Shown here: piece by piece, positions 15,901-24,063 of the stretch
How positions within the stretch are numbered: the stretch's first letter is position 1
How the letters are laid out: every line of letters begins with the position of its first letter
DNA from: Microbacterium sp. RU33B
Lineage (GTDB): Bacteria > Actinomycetota > Actinomycetes > Actinomycetales > Microbacteriaceae
NCBI RefSeq assembly: GCF_900155915.1
Contig: NZ_FTPO01000002.1
Location: forward strand, 310,001-374,000
Reading direction: 5' to 3'
Length of the DNA stretch: 64,000 nt
Notes under the pieces: generated by a model
What the model saw: the letters and a program-made list of their open reading frames with translations, nothing else
Told to the model about the DNA's origin: nothing
Databases searched by the model: none
Program-made: the position numbers and the translations under genes

Positions 15901-17172
15901 GTGAGAATCCTCGTCCTCGGCTCGGGCGCACGCGAGCACGCCATCATCCTCTCGCTCCTCTCGGAGGAGGCGGGGCACGAGATCTTCGCCGCACCGGGCA
16001 ATGCGGGCATCGCGCAGGACGCGATCATCGTCTATCTCGACGCGAACGATCCGGTCGCCGTGACGGCCTACGCCAATACGCAGAACATCCACCTGGTCGT
16101 CATCGGACCCGAGGCGCCCCTGGTGGCCGGTGTGGCCGACGCGCTGCGATCCCGCGGCATCCCCGTCTTCGGACCCGGGAAGGCCGCCGCTCAGCTGGAG
16201 GGATCGAAGGCGTTCGCGAAGCGCATCATGGAGGCCGCGGGCGTCCCCACCGGACGCGCCGCCCGCGCCGTGTCGCGCGCCGAGGTCGAGGCGGCGATCG
16301 ACGAGTTCGGCGCCCCCTACGTCGTGAAGGCCGACGGCCTCGCGGCGGGCAAGGGCGTCATCGTCACGACCGATCGCGACGAGGCGCTGGCCCACGCCGA
16401 CACGTACCTCCCCCACGGCGCCGTCCTCGTCGAGGAGTTCCTCTCCGGCCCCGAGGTCTCGCTCTTCTTCCTCAGCGACGGCGACCACGTGCTGCCCCTC
16501 AGCCCCGCGCAGGACTTCAAGCGCCTGCGCGACGGCGATGCCGGCCCCAACACGGGCGGCATGGGCGCGTACTCGCCGCTGCCCTGGCTGCTCGAGCGCT
16601 TCGGCGGCGAGGACGCGTTCGTCGACCTCGTCACGCGCGACGTCGCCGAGCCCGTCATCCGCCAGCTCGACGCCGAGGGCACGCCCTTCATCGGCCTGCT
16701 GTACGCCGGACTCATCCTCACCGACGACGGCGTCAAGGTCATCGAGTTCAACGCGCGCTTCGGCGACCCGGAGACGCAGGTCGTGCTGCCGCGGCTGGTC
16801 GACCCGCTCTCCGAACTGCTGCTCGCCGCCGCGTCGGGGCACCTCGAGGATCTGGCGCGCCCCGCGTTCGCCGATGCCGTCGCGGTGACGGTCGTGCTGG
16901 CGAGCGAGGGCTATCCGCAGGCCCCGATCACGGGCCGCGCGCTGACGGGGCTGGATGCCGCGGCCGCCGTCGACGGCGTGCACCTCGCCCACGCCGCCAC
17001 CGCCGGATCGGACGACGCTCTCGTCGCGACGGGTGGCCGGGTGCTCAACGTCGTCGGCCTGGGCACGACGTTCGCCGAGGCCCGCGAGCGCACCTACCGC
17101 GCGCTGGACGCCATCGGCCTCGAGGGCGGGCAGTTCCGCACCGACATCGCCGCCGGCGTCGTCGAGGGCTGA
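15901..17172 (+). CDS. purD: Phosphoribosylamine-glycine ligase (GAR synthetase)
   Basis: 423-residue ATP-grasp enzyme joining phosphoribosylamine and glycine. It begins [15 protein letters not shown]. Then come [35 protein letters not shown], the ATP-grasp lysine region [17 protein letters not shown], and [17 protein letters not shown] with the Mg2+ ligands. Start GTG 15901 is leaderless. It is separate from purM-purF, on the opposite strand. Confidence 0.97.
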   Translation: MRILVLGSGAREHAIILSLLSEEAGHEIFAAPGNAGIAQDAIIVYLDANDPVAVTAYANTQNIHLVVIGPEAPLVAGVADALRSRGIPVFGPGKAAAQLEGSKAFAKRIMEAAGVPTGRAARAVSRAEVEAAIDEFGAPYVVKADGLAAGKGVIVTTDRDEALAHADTYLPHGAVLVEEFLSGPEVSLFFLSDGDHVLPLSPAQDFKRLRDGDAGPNTGGMGAYSPLPWLLERFGGEDAFVDLVTRDVAEPVIRQLDAEGTPFIGLLYAGLILTDDGVKVIEFNARFGDPETQVVLPRLVDPLSELLLAAASGHLEDLARPAFADAVAVTVVLASEGYPQAPITGRALTGLDAAAAVDGVHLAHAATAGSDDALVATGGRVLNVVGLGTTFAEARERTYRALDAIGLEGGQFRTDIAAGVVEG

Positions 17173-17208
17173 CGCGCGCGGGAGGCGCTCACCGTGACCG
17201 CGGACCGG

Positions 17209-17712
17209 CTACGGCTGGACCACCCGCAGCCAGGCGCGGTCGATACCGTCGGTGTCGGTGAACGACAGCTGCACGACCCCGGCGTAGCCCGCCGTGGAGC
17301 CGACGCTGCTCGTCATCGGGGCGCCGCACTCGATCGTCCCCTCGACCAGCACGCGACCGGCATCGGCGGGGTCGGCGGTCGTCAGCGAATAGTCCGCGCG
17401 CGTGCCGAGGCACTCGCCTTCGATCGAGAACGGCCGGTCGGCGACCATGATCCCGGGACCCGCGACCGACGAGCTCGACGAGGGTGTGGAGAGCCGATCG
17501 CTCACGGCGGAGGCGATCTCGCCTGCGACGGGCTCGGTGGGGATGTCGATCGTGGCGCTCGGCGACGGGGCGGCGGATGCCTCCGCCGTCGGCGTTCTCG
17601 GCGGCGCCGAGGTCTCCGACCGGGTGTCCGTGGCGGCGGTGCAGCCCAGGAGCACGAGGGCGGAGGCGGCGGAGATGACGGCAGTGGCGACGAGTCGGCG
17701 TGACGATCTCAT
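17209..17712 (-). CDS. Putative lipoprotein
   Basis: 167 residues with a lipoprotein signal peptide: MRSSRRLVATAVISAASALVLLGC, lipobox LLGC with Cys24 as the acylated residue. A Ser/Pro/Thr-rich linker (25-60) and a small beta-rich domain with two more cysteines (in GECLGTR and IECGAP) that may form a disulfide follow. No family recognised. Start ATG 17712 has TAGCGT 6 bases upstream. Its stop converges with purD at 37 bases. Confidence 0.75.
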   Translation of the reverse strand: MRSSRRLVATAVISAASALVLLGCTAATDTRSETSAPPRTPTAEASAAPSPSATIDIPTEPVAGEIASAVSDRLSTPSSSSSVAGPGIMVADRPFSIEGECLGTRADYSLTTADPADAGRVLVEGTIECGAPMTSSVGSTAGYAGVVQLSFTDTDGIDRAWLRVVQP

Positions 17713-17718
17713 GCCTCC

Positions 17719-17724
17719 ACGCTA
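17719..17724 (-). promoter_or_regulatory. -10 hexamer TAGCGT, leaderless promoter of lipoprotein gene
   Basis: Six bases before ATG 17712. Confidence 0.5.
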
Positions 17725-17787
17725 GGCACGGCGTCCGGCCACGTCCCGGCCTTCCGCGGCGGCGACCGCTCGGCTACCCTCAGCGCG

Positions 17788-19350
17788 TCAGTGGCCGACC
17801 GCCGCGGCGGGCTCGGACCAGTCCGACGTGGCCGATTGCGGCGGACGCCGCAGGAACAGCACCGCGACGACGCCCACGAGCATCACGGCGGCGGGCAGGA
17901 GCGTGGCCTGGGCCATGGCCGTGGCGAATCCGTCGGCGATGGCCGGAGGGAGCTGCCCGCCCCCGAACCCGGCGTCCGCATCGGAGGCGCCGGGCAGGTT
18001 CGCCTCGAGCCGTCCCTGCATGAAGGCGGCGATCGCGGCCGAGCCCAGCACCGATCCGATCGTGCGCGTCGTGTTGTAGATGCCGGCGCCCGCGCCGGCC
18101 TGGCGCGGCTGGAGGTTGCGGGTCGCGGTGGTCGCGAGCGGACCCCACATTCCGGCGTTGCCGACGCCCATGAGGAAGGACGGGAGCAGGAACATCCAGA
18201 TGGGCGTGTCGGGATGCATCAGCGCGGCGTACCAGACGAGCGAGATCGACACGAGCAGCAGGCCCGGCACCAGCAGGAAGCGCGGGTCGGTGCGATCGAG
18301 CAGTTTCCCCGCGAGCGGCGACAGGATGCCCGCCGCCAGCGCCATCGGAACGAGCAGCAGCGCCGCATCGGTCGGGGTGAGTCCCCGCGCGAGCTGCAGG
18401 AAGAACATGAGCGGCAGCGACATGCTCGTGACGGTGAAGCCGACGGTGGCGATGCCGAGGTTCGCGATGGAGAAGTTGCGGTCGCGGAACAGATCGAGGG
18501 GCACGAGCGCCTCGCTCTTCGTCTTCGCCTGCTGCCAGACGAACACGGCCATCGTCAGGACGCCGAGGGCGATCATCGCCCACACCCACACGGCCCAGTC
18601 GAACTTCTCGCCCTCCTGCAGGCCGAAGACGATGAGGAACAGACCGATGGCGCTCAGGAAGACGCCCAGCATGTCGAAGCGGTGCGGGTGCGTCTCGAGC
18701 TTCGGCACGAGCATCCAGGCCAGCACGAAGCCGACGACGCCGACGGGGAGGTTCACGAAGAAGATCCACTCCCAGCCGAGGCTGTCCACGAGCAGGCCTC
18801 CGGCGAGCGGGCCCACGAGCATCGCCACGCCGGAGGTGGCCCCCCACAGGCCCATCGCCGCCCCGCGGCGGTTCGGCGGGAACGTGCGCGTGATGACGGC
18901 CATCGTCTGGGGCGTCATGAGGGCGGCGCCGAGGCCCTGGACCGCGCGGAACGCGATGAGCATCTCCAGCGTGCCCGACAGTCCGCAGCCGAGCGAGGCG
19001 AACGTGAAGACCGCGAGGCCGATGAGGTAGATGTTCTTTGGCCCGAAGCGGTCACCGAGCCTGCCCGTGATGAGCAGCGGCACGGCGTAGGCGAGCAGGT
19101 ACGCCGAGGTGACCCACACGACGTTGTCGAGGTTGTTGGTGTCGGGATCGAGCGCCGCCTTGATCGCGGGATTGGCCACCGACACGATCGTCGTGTCGAC
19201 GAGGATCATGAAGAAGCCGATGACGAGCGCCCAGAGCGCAGGCCACGGGCTGCGCGCGGGGGGATTCGGGACGGATGCCGGGGCGTTCCGACGCGCGGCA
19301 CGGGTGGGCGCCGCTGTCGCGGGCCCTGAGCTTGTCGAAGGGTCGGTCAT
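17788..19350 (-). CDS. DHA2/EmrB-QacA type MFS drug exporter
   Basis: 520-residue, 14-helix drug:proton antiporter. Helix 1 carries FFMILVDTTIVSVANPAIKAAL (family motif D1); then WVTSAYLLAYAVPLLITGRLGDRFGPKNIYL (motif A), a GLGAALMTPQTMAVITRTFPP block and GPLAGGLLVDSLGWEWIFFVNLPVG (motif C). ATG 19350 overlaps the stop of the padR gene (ATGA), so translation is coupled and the start is secure. The N-terminal cytoplasmic tail includes a palindromic repeat (19324-19342) that encodes PSTSSG. The PadR protein upstream is the likely repressor. Confidence 0.93.
   Translation of the reverse strand: MTDPSTSSGPATAAPTRAARRNAPASVPNPPARSPWPALWALVIGFFMILVDTTIVSVANPAIKAALDPDTNNLDNVVWVTSAYLLAYAVPLLITGRLGDRFGPKNIYLIGLAVFTFASLGCGLSGTLEMLIAFRAVQGLGAALMTPQTMAVITRTFPPNRRGAAMGLWGATSGVAMLVGPLAGGLLVDSLGWEWIFFVNLPVGVVGFVLAWMLVPKLETHPHRFDMLGVFLSAIGLFLIVFGLQEGEKFDWAVWVWAMIALGVLTMAVFVWQQAKTKSEALVPLDLFRDRNFSIANLGIATVGFTVTSMSLPLMFFLQLARGLTPTDAALLLVPMALAAGILSPLAGKLLDRTDPRFLLVPGLLLVSISLVWYAALMHPDTPIWMFLLPSFLMGVGNAGMWGPLATTATRNLQPRQAGAGAGIYNTTRTIGSVLGSAAIAAFMQGRLEANLPGASDADAGFGGGQLPPAIADGFATAMAQATLLPAAVMLVGVVAVLFLRRPPQSATSDWSEPAAAVGH
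19324..19342 (-). repeat. REP sequence (cctgagcttgtcgaaggg type) inside exporter coding start
   Basis: Exact copy of the widespread bacterial repeat ccctgagcttgtcgaaggg, here translated as part of the exporter N-terminus. Degenerate relatives lie at 21348-21366 and 31111-31132. Confidence 0.6.
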
Positions 19351-19970
19351 GATCGTGCGGCCTCTCTCTGTGCCAGATAGCGTTCGGAACGGGGAGCGGT
19401 CTTGCCGCCCCATTCGAAGTCGTGTCGCTCGAGGCGCTCGATGAGCGCGTCCAGCCAGTCGAGCTCGGCCTGGGCGAGCGCGGCTTCGCGCTCGATCTCG
19501 ACGAGGAACTGCTCGGGGACGTCCTTCGCGAGCGCGGACAGGCGTCCGTCGCGATGCCGCACGTGCGACGCCTCGAGGGCGACCCGCCGTTCGCGCAGCA
19601 GGGCGATGACCTCGTCTCGCTCGAGGTTGTGCGACTCCGCGAGCGCGATGCGGAACTCCACAGGGTGGTCGATGCGCGGCAGCTCGCGGCGCACCCAGTC
19701 GCCGACGGCGGCGGCTCCGGCATCCGTCTGCGTGTAGGTGGTGCGCTCCGGCCGGTTGCCCTCGCGAGCGACGCCGACCTCGGCGAGCAGTCCGGCCCGT
19801 TCCAGGCGCGCGACGGTGTGGTAGAACGTGCCGTTCGTGAGGGCGACGAGCCGGTCGTCCTGCCGCTGGCGCATGAGGCGGATCATCTCGTAGGGGTGCA
19901 TGTCGTCTTCGGCGAGCAGCGCGAGGATCATGACCCCGAGGGGGGTGAGCCGTGCGGCGGCGTCCGTCAT
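19347..19970 (-). CDS. PadR family transcriptional regulator of the drug exporter
   Basis: 207 residues. PadR-N winged helix (LGVMILALLAEDDMHPYEMIRLMRQR; GTFYHTVARLERAGLLAEVGV; RTTYTQTDAGAAAVGDWVRREL) followed by the Vir-C-like helical domain (FRIALAESHNLERDEVIALLRERRVALE), so the AcrR/LmrR-like class that binds planar drugs. It overlaps the exporter gene by 4 bases, and a perfect operator dyad covers its -10 upstream. Start ATG 19970. Confidence 0.93.
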   Translation of the reverse strand: MTDAAARLTPLGVMILALLAEDDMHPYEMIRLMRQRQDDRLVALTNGTFYHTVARLERAGLLAEVGVAREGNRPERTTYTQTDAGAAAVGDWVRRELPRIDHPVEFRIALAESHNLERDEVIALLRERRVALEASHVRHRDGRLSALAKDVPEQFLVEIEREAALAQAELDWLDALIERLERHDFEWGGKTAPRSERYLAQREAARS

Positions 19971-19989
19971 TCGATTACTCCGTGTCGAT

Positions 19990-20007
19990 TAGTCCAGATG
20001 GACTATA
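19990..20007 (-). promoter_or_regulatory. PadR operator TAGTCCA-GA-TGGACTA with overlapping -10 TATAGT
   Basis: Perfect 7-bp arms at 19990-19996 and 19999-20005. The minus-strand -10 TATAGT (20002-20007) of the padR-exporter operon overlaps one arm, so the bound repressor should block initiation. Confidence 0.7.
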
Positions 20008-20028
20008 CACTCTGTCGCACGCCGGGAC

Positions 20029-20034
20029 TAGCGT
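20029..20034 (+). promoter_or_regulatory. -10 hexamer TAGCGT, leaderless promoter
   Basis: Seven bases before ATG 20042 (TfoX-like gene). Confidence 0.5.
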
Positions 20035-20041
20035 GGCCCCC

Positions 20042-20380
20042 ATGAAGGACGAGGCTGCGCACGCACGGGCCCACGCGATCTTCGACCCCATCGCCGTCGA
20101 CCTCCTGCGCCGGGAGGGCGTCGACATCGGTCCGATGTTCGGCAGCGAGGGTCTGCGCATCCGCGGCAAGGTGTTCGCGTTCGCAGGGTTCGACGCGTCG
20201 CTCATCGTCAAGCTGCCGCGCGAGCGGATCGACGCCCTCGAGGCCGAGGGCACCGCGGAGCGCATGGTGATGCGCGATCGCCCCATGAAGGAGTGGGCGC
20301 TGGTCGGGCCGGATGCCGCGGAGCACTGGCGCCCGCTCGTCGAGGAGGCGTTCGTCTTCGTCGACGGCATCACGCCCTGA
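20042..20380 (+). CDS. TfoX/Sxy N-terminal domain protein
   Basis: 112 residues matching the short TfoX-N family: a helix, then VDIGPMFGSEGLRIRGKVFAFAGFDASLIVKLP, then a C-terminal PMKEWALVGPDAAEHWRPLVEEAFVFV. The family is related to the competence regulator Sxy, but single-domain actinobacterial forms have no defined role. ATG 20042 is leaderless. purC follows after 18 bases with its own -10, so the two may be transcribed together or separately. Confidence 0.85.
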   Translation: MKDEAAHARAHAIFDPIAVDLLRREGVDIGPMFGSEGLRIRGKVFAFAGFDASLIVKLPRERIDALEAEGTAERMVMRDRPMKEWALVGPDAAEHWRPLVEEAFVFVDGITP

Positions 20381-20386
20381 GCCTGG

Positions 20387-20392
20387 GATGAT
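20387..20392 (+). promoter_or_regulatory. -10 hexamer GATGAT, leaderless promoter of purC
   Basis: Six bases before GTG 20399; weaker match than the neighbours. Confidence 0.4.
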
Positions 20393-20398
20393 GGCTGG

Positions 20399-21343
20399 GT
20401 GAGCTCCCCCGAAGACCTGCCCGGCTGGCGACACGTCTACTCCGGCAAGGTGCGCGACCTGTTCGTGCCCGACGCATCGACGGGCCCCGTCCACGACGAC
20501 GGCGCCCTCGAGGGGCGGATGCTGGTCGTCGCGAGCGATCGGGTCAGCGCGTTCGACCACGTGCTGTCGCCCGGCATCCCGGGCAAGGGCACGCTGCTCA
20601 CCACGCTGAGCCTCTGGTGGTTCGACCGGCTCGCCGGCGGCGACGGAGGGCGCGGCATCCCGAACCATCTCGCCGCGACGGCCGTGCTCGCCGGCGACGA
20701 CCGCGTCGATCTGATCCCGGATGCCGTGGCCGGGCGCGCGATGGTGGTGCGCAACCTCGACATGCTGCCCGTCGAGTGCGTCGTGCGCGGCTATCTCACC
20801 GGATCGGGATGGCTCGAGTACGTCGACAACGGGACCGTGTGCGGCATCCGCCTCCCCGAGGGCCTGCGCAACGGCGATCGGCTGCCGGCGCCGATCTTCA
20901 CCCCCGCCTACAAGGCGCCCCTCGGCGAGCACGACGAGAACATCTCGTTCGAGCAGACGGTCGAGCTCGTGGGAGCGGAGCGCGCCGAGCAGCTGCGCGA
21001 CGTGTCTCTCGAGATCTACGAGCGGGCCGCGCGCACCGCCGAGCAGCACGGCGTGATCCTGGCCGACACCAAGTTCGAGTTCGGCACCGACGACGCGGGC
21101 GTGCTGACGCTCGCCGACGAAGTTCTCACGAGTGATTCGTCTCGCTACTGGGATGCCGAGGCCTGGCGTGCCGGCACCACCCCCGACGAGCGGATGGCGA
21201 GCTTCGACAAGCAGATCGTGCGGGACTGGCTCGCGGCGAACTGGGACAAGCAGGGAACCCCTCCCGAGCTTCCGACGGAGATCGTCGAGCGGACGGCGGC
21301 CCGCTACCGCGAACTCCTGGAGCTGCTCACCTCCGGCGCGTAG
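20399..21343 (+). CDS. purC: SAICAR synthetase
   Basis: 314 residues; ATP-dependent ligation of aspartate to CAIR. Marks seen: YSGKVRDLF at the start, VASDRVSAFDHVLSPGIPGKGTLLTTLSLWWF, the substrate block VECVVRGYLTGSGWLEY, and LADTKFEFG followed by DEVLTSDSSRYW near the end. The single-domain form of usual length. Start GTG 20399. Confidence 0.97.
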   Translation: MSSPEDLPGWRHVYSGKVRDLFVPDASTGPVHDDGALEGRMLVVASDRVSAFDHVLSPGIPGKGTLLTTLSLWWFDRLAGGDGGRGIPNHLAATAVLAGDDRVDLIPDAVAGRAMVVRNLDMLPVECVVRGYLTGSGWLEYVDNGTVCGIRLPEGLRNGDRLPAPIFTPAYKAPLGEHDENISFEQTVELVGAERAEQLRDVSLEIYERAARTAEQHGVILADTKFEFGTDDAGVLTLADEVLTSDSSRYWDAEAWRAGTTPDERMASFDKQIVRDWLAANWDKQGTPPELPTEIVERTAARYRELLELLTSGA

Positions 21344-21347
21344 GGCT

Positions 21348-21366
21348 CCCCGAGCCTGTCCAAGGG
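21348..21366. repeat. Degenerate REP copy (ccccgagcctgtccaaggg)
   Basis: Variant of the cctgagcttgtcgaaggg repeat, 5 bases after the purC stop; a weak hairpin at best. Confidence 0.4.
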
Positions 21367-21427
21367 CTCTCAGCGAACTCCCAGATAAGCTGGCGGGCGG
21401 ATCGACCCCCACGCGAGGAGCAACACC

Positions 21428-22747
21428 ATGCCCATCTGGCGCCTACACGGCAACGGCCGCACGCTCGCCCCCGGCGAGGTGGTGAAGCCCGACGAGCGCC
21501 TCGGCTGGCCGGCGACGATCGCGATCGGCGTGCAGCACGTCGTCGCCATGTTCGGTGCGACCTTCCTGGTGCCGGCGATCACGGGGTTCCCGGTCTCGAC
21601 GACGCTCCTCTTCTCCGGCATCGGCACCCTGCTGTTCCTCGTCATCACGAAGAACAAGCTCCCCAGCTACCTCGGATCGTCCTTCGCGTTCATCGCCCCC
21701 GTCACGGCGGCCACCGCGAGCGCGGGCACCGGCTCGGCCCTCGCGGGCATCGTCGCGGTGGGCATCCTGCTCGCCGCGGTCGGCTTCGTCGTGCAGTTCG
21801 CCGGCCTCGGCTGGATCGACAAGCTGATGCCCCCCGTCGTCGCGGGAGCCATCGTGGCGCTCATCGGCTTCAACCTCGCGCCCGTCGCGTGGGCGAACTT
21901 CCAGGTGCAGCCGCTCACCGCGAGCATCACGCTGGCGGCCGTCATCCTGTTCGCCGTCCTCTTCCGCGGATTCCTCGGACGCATCTCGATCTTCCTCGGC
22001 GTGATCGTCGGCTACGTCGTGGCCGCCCTCAGCGGGGAGATCGACTACTCGAAGGTCGAAGCGGCGGACTGGATCGGGCTCCCGACGTTCGAGCTCGCGG
22101 ACTTCGCCTCCCCCGGAACGTGGAGCGCGATCGCGATGTTCCTCCCCGTGGTCCTCGTGCTCGTCGCCGAGAACGTCGGCCACGTGCGCGGCGTCGCGAC
22201 GATGACGGATGCCTCGGTCAACCAGCACACCGGTCGCGCACTCATCGCGGACGGCGCCGCCACGACGCTCGCCGGCTTCTTCGGCGGGTCGGGCACGACG
22301 ACGTACGGCGAGAACATCGGCGTGATGGCCGCGACGCGTGTGTACTCGACCGCCGCGTACTGGGTGGCCGGCATCACCGCCGTGCTGCTGTCGCTGTCCC
22401 CCAAGGTCGGCGAGGTCTTCAACTCGATCCCCGCGGGCGTGCTCGGCGGGGTGACGACGGCGCTGTACGGCCTGATCGGCATCATCGGCATCAAGATCTG
22501 GGTCGACAACCGCGTCGACTTCTCGCGTCCGGTCAACCAGTACACCGCGGCCGTCGCGCTGGTCATCGCCATCGCCGGCTTCCAGATGCAGTGGGGCGAC
22601 TTCCAGCTCGGCGCGATCGTGCTCGGTGCGGCCGCCGCACTCGTGATCTACCACGTGGGCAACGCGATCGCCCGGGCCCGCAGGACCGGCGCCGACGACG
22701 GCGGTCCGCTGCCCGTCATCGGCCCGCTCGGCGGCGACCCGCAGTAG
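21428..22747 (+). CDS. NCS2 family uracil/nucleobase permease
   Basis: 439-residue, 14-helix nucleobase:H+ symporter of the UraA branch: LGWPATIAIGVQHVVAMFGATFLVPAITGFPVSTTLLFSGIGTLLF, then NVGHVRGVATMTDASVN with the substrate-binding Glu-like region and GGSGTTTYGENIGVMAATRVYS, a UraA hallmark. Uracil is the likeliest substrate. Start ATG 21428 has GGAG 9 bases upstream. It follows purC at 84 bases and differs from the xanthine-type NCS2 permease at 54298. Confidence 0.9.
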   Translation: MPIWRLHGNGRTLAPGEVVKPDERLGWPATIAIGVQHVVAMFGATFLVPAITGFPVSTTLLFSGIGTLLFLVITKNKLPSYLGSSFAFIAPVTAATASAGTGSALAGIVAVGILLAAVGFVVQFAGLGWIDKLMPPVVAGAIVALIGFNLAPVAWANFQVQPLTASITLAAVILFAVLFRGFLGRISIFLGVIVGYVVAALSGEIDYSKVEAADWIGLPTFELADFASPGTWSAIAMFLPVVLVLVAENVGHVRGVATMTDASVNQHTGRALIADGAATTLAGFFGGSGTTTYGENIGVMAATRVYSTAAYWVAGITAVLLSLSPKVGEVFNSIPAGVLGGVTTALYGLIGIIGIKIWVDNRVDFSRPVNQYTAAVALVIAIAGFQMQWGDFQLGAIVLGAAAALVIYHVGNAIARARRTGADDGGPLPVIGPLGGDPQ

Positions 22748-22854
22748 CCGCGAGGGCCCGACGCGGCATCCGCTCTCCGTCCGCGCCCGCGAAGCGCTGC
22801 GGCGCGCACCCGTGCCCGGGAATGGCGACGCGACGGCGGAGGTTGTGGTGTCGC

Positions 22855-23736
22855 ATGAGTGATGCATCCCCGGCCGCAGACCGCCTCGCCGCGGACACGG
22901 CGATGGGCGCGGTCACGCTGCTCGTGGGCGATCTCGACGCGATGACGGCGTACTACCGCGACGTCGTCACGCTGAGCGTGCTGTCGGCCGAGGGCGACAC
23001 GGTCACCCTCGGCCGCGCGGGGCGCCCCCTCGTCGTCCTCCGCCACGAGCCGGCGCTGCGACACGCGCCCGGCGGGTCGGCCGGCCTGTTCCACACGGCG
23101 ATCCTGTTCGAGACGCAGGCCGCGCTGGCCGCGGCCCTGTACTCGGTCGCCCGACGCGCACCGGGCACCTTCACCGGAAGCGCCGACCACCTTGTGAGCC
23201 GGGCGTTCTACTTCACCGATCCGGAGGGCAACGGCATCGAGCTGTACTGGGACCGCGCTCGCACCGCCTGGTCGTGGACGCACGGCCAGGTGGAGATGGC
23301 GACGCTGCACCTCGACCCGAACGCCTTCCTCGACGAGCACCTCTCCGACGACGTCCTCGCCGGCGGTACGGCGCAGGAGGCGGCATCCATCGGCCACGTG
23401 CACCTGTCGGTGGGCGACGTCGCGACAGCGCGCGCGTTCTATGTCGACGCGCTCGGGTTCGACACGACCGCCGAGCTCGGCAACACCGCCCTGTTCGTGA
23501 GTGCGGGCGGCTACCACCACCACATGGCGATGAACGTGTGGAACTCGCGCGGCGCAGGGCCCCGGATGCCTGCCCTCGGCCTCGGCCGCGTCGACCTCAC
23601 CCTGCCGGACGCCGACGGACTCGGAGCCCTCGGTGAGCGCCTGAAGCACCACGGATTCGCCGTGCGCGACGACGGGCGCACCCTCGCATTCGACGATCCC
23701 TGGCGCAACGCGATCCTCGCGACCGCGGCATCCTGA
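22855..23736 (+). CDS. VOC superfamily protein, CatE-like (two glyoxalase domains)
   Basis: 293 residues with two vicinal-oxygen-chelate domains. The first (about 15-135) has VTLLVGDLDAMTAYYRDVVTLSVL, LFHTAILFE and FTDPEGNGIELYWD; the second (about 180-285) has IGHVHLSVGDVATARAFYVDALGF and YHHHMAMNVW. His and Glu metal ligands of extradiol dioxygenases/glyoxalases are therefore present. Similar to B. subtilis CatE (catechol 2,3-dioxygenase), but the substrate is unproven. Start ATG 22855 has GGAGG 12 bases upstream. The last codons and stop are duplicated just downstream (tandem repeat). Confidence 0.85.
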   Translation: MSDASPAADRLAADTAMGAVTLLVGDLDAMTAYYRDVVTLSVLSAEGDTVTLGRAGRPLVVLRHEPALRHAPGGSAGLFHTAILFETQAALAAALYSVARRAPGTFTGSADHLVSRAFYFTDPEGNGIELYWDRARTAWSWTHGQVEMATLHLDPNAFLDEHLSDDVLAGGTAQEAASIGHVHLSVGDVATARAFYVDALGFDTTAELGNTALFVSAGGYHHHMAMNVWNSRGAGPRMPALGLGRVDLTLPDADGLGALGERLKHHGFAVRDDGRTLAFDDPWRNAILATAAS

Positions 23737-23751
23737 GCCGCGGCATCCTGA
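23723..23751 (+). repeat. Tandem 15-base duplication spanning a stop codon
   Basis: ccgcggcatcctga occurs at 23723-23736 (the end and stop of the VOC gene) and again at 23738-23751, separated by one g. Confidence 0.7.
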
Positions 23752-23761
23752 ACCGCGCGGG

Positions 23762-23983
23762 TCAGCTCCCGAAGCTCGCGGTCACCGCCGCACGCGAGGC
23801 GTCTTCGCTCGTGAGCACACCGCCATTGGCCACGTGATCGGCCGCGATCTCCGTGAAGACGATCCGCACGTCCTGTGCGCGCGCCCCGAGCTCGGCGACG
23901 GCCACCTCGGTCACGCGCTCGGCGAAGGCCCGCCGCTGATCGGTGGTGCGACCCGTCAGCAGCTCGACGGTGATGTTGGGCAT
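23762..23983 (-). CDS. 4-oxalocrotonate tautomerase family protein
   Basis: 73 residues starting MPNITVELLTGRTTDQRRAFAERVTEVAVAELG. After Met removal the catalytic Pro1 is N-terminal, which fixes the start at 23983; a GGAGG lies just upstream. Tautomerases of this size form hexamers and interconvert enol/keto acids in aromatic degradation, which would fit the adjacent CatE-like gene. The two converge with a 25-base gap. Confidence 0.85.
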   Translation of the reverse strand: MPNITVELLTGRTTDQRRAFAERVTEVAVAELGARAQDVRIVFTEIAADHVANGGVLTSEDASRAAVTASFGS

Positions 23984-24063
23984 GCGTCCTCCTCGGTCCG
24001 ACTGTGTCGGCCCCAGGCTATCGATCCCGCCGGATGCCACGGCGAGTCGGCGGACGTGGAGGG

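Noticed and set aside
22858-23652. Minus-strand frame opposite the VOC gene
   Set aside because: No motif, codon use opposite to neighbours; the plus strand has two VOC domains.
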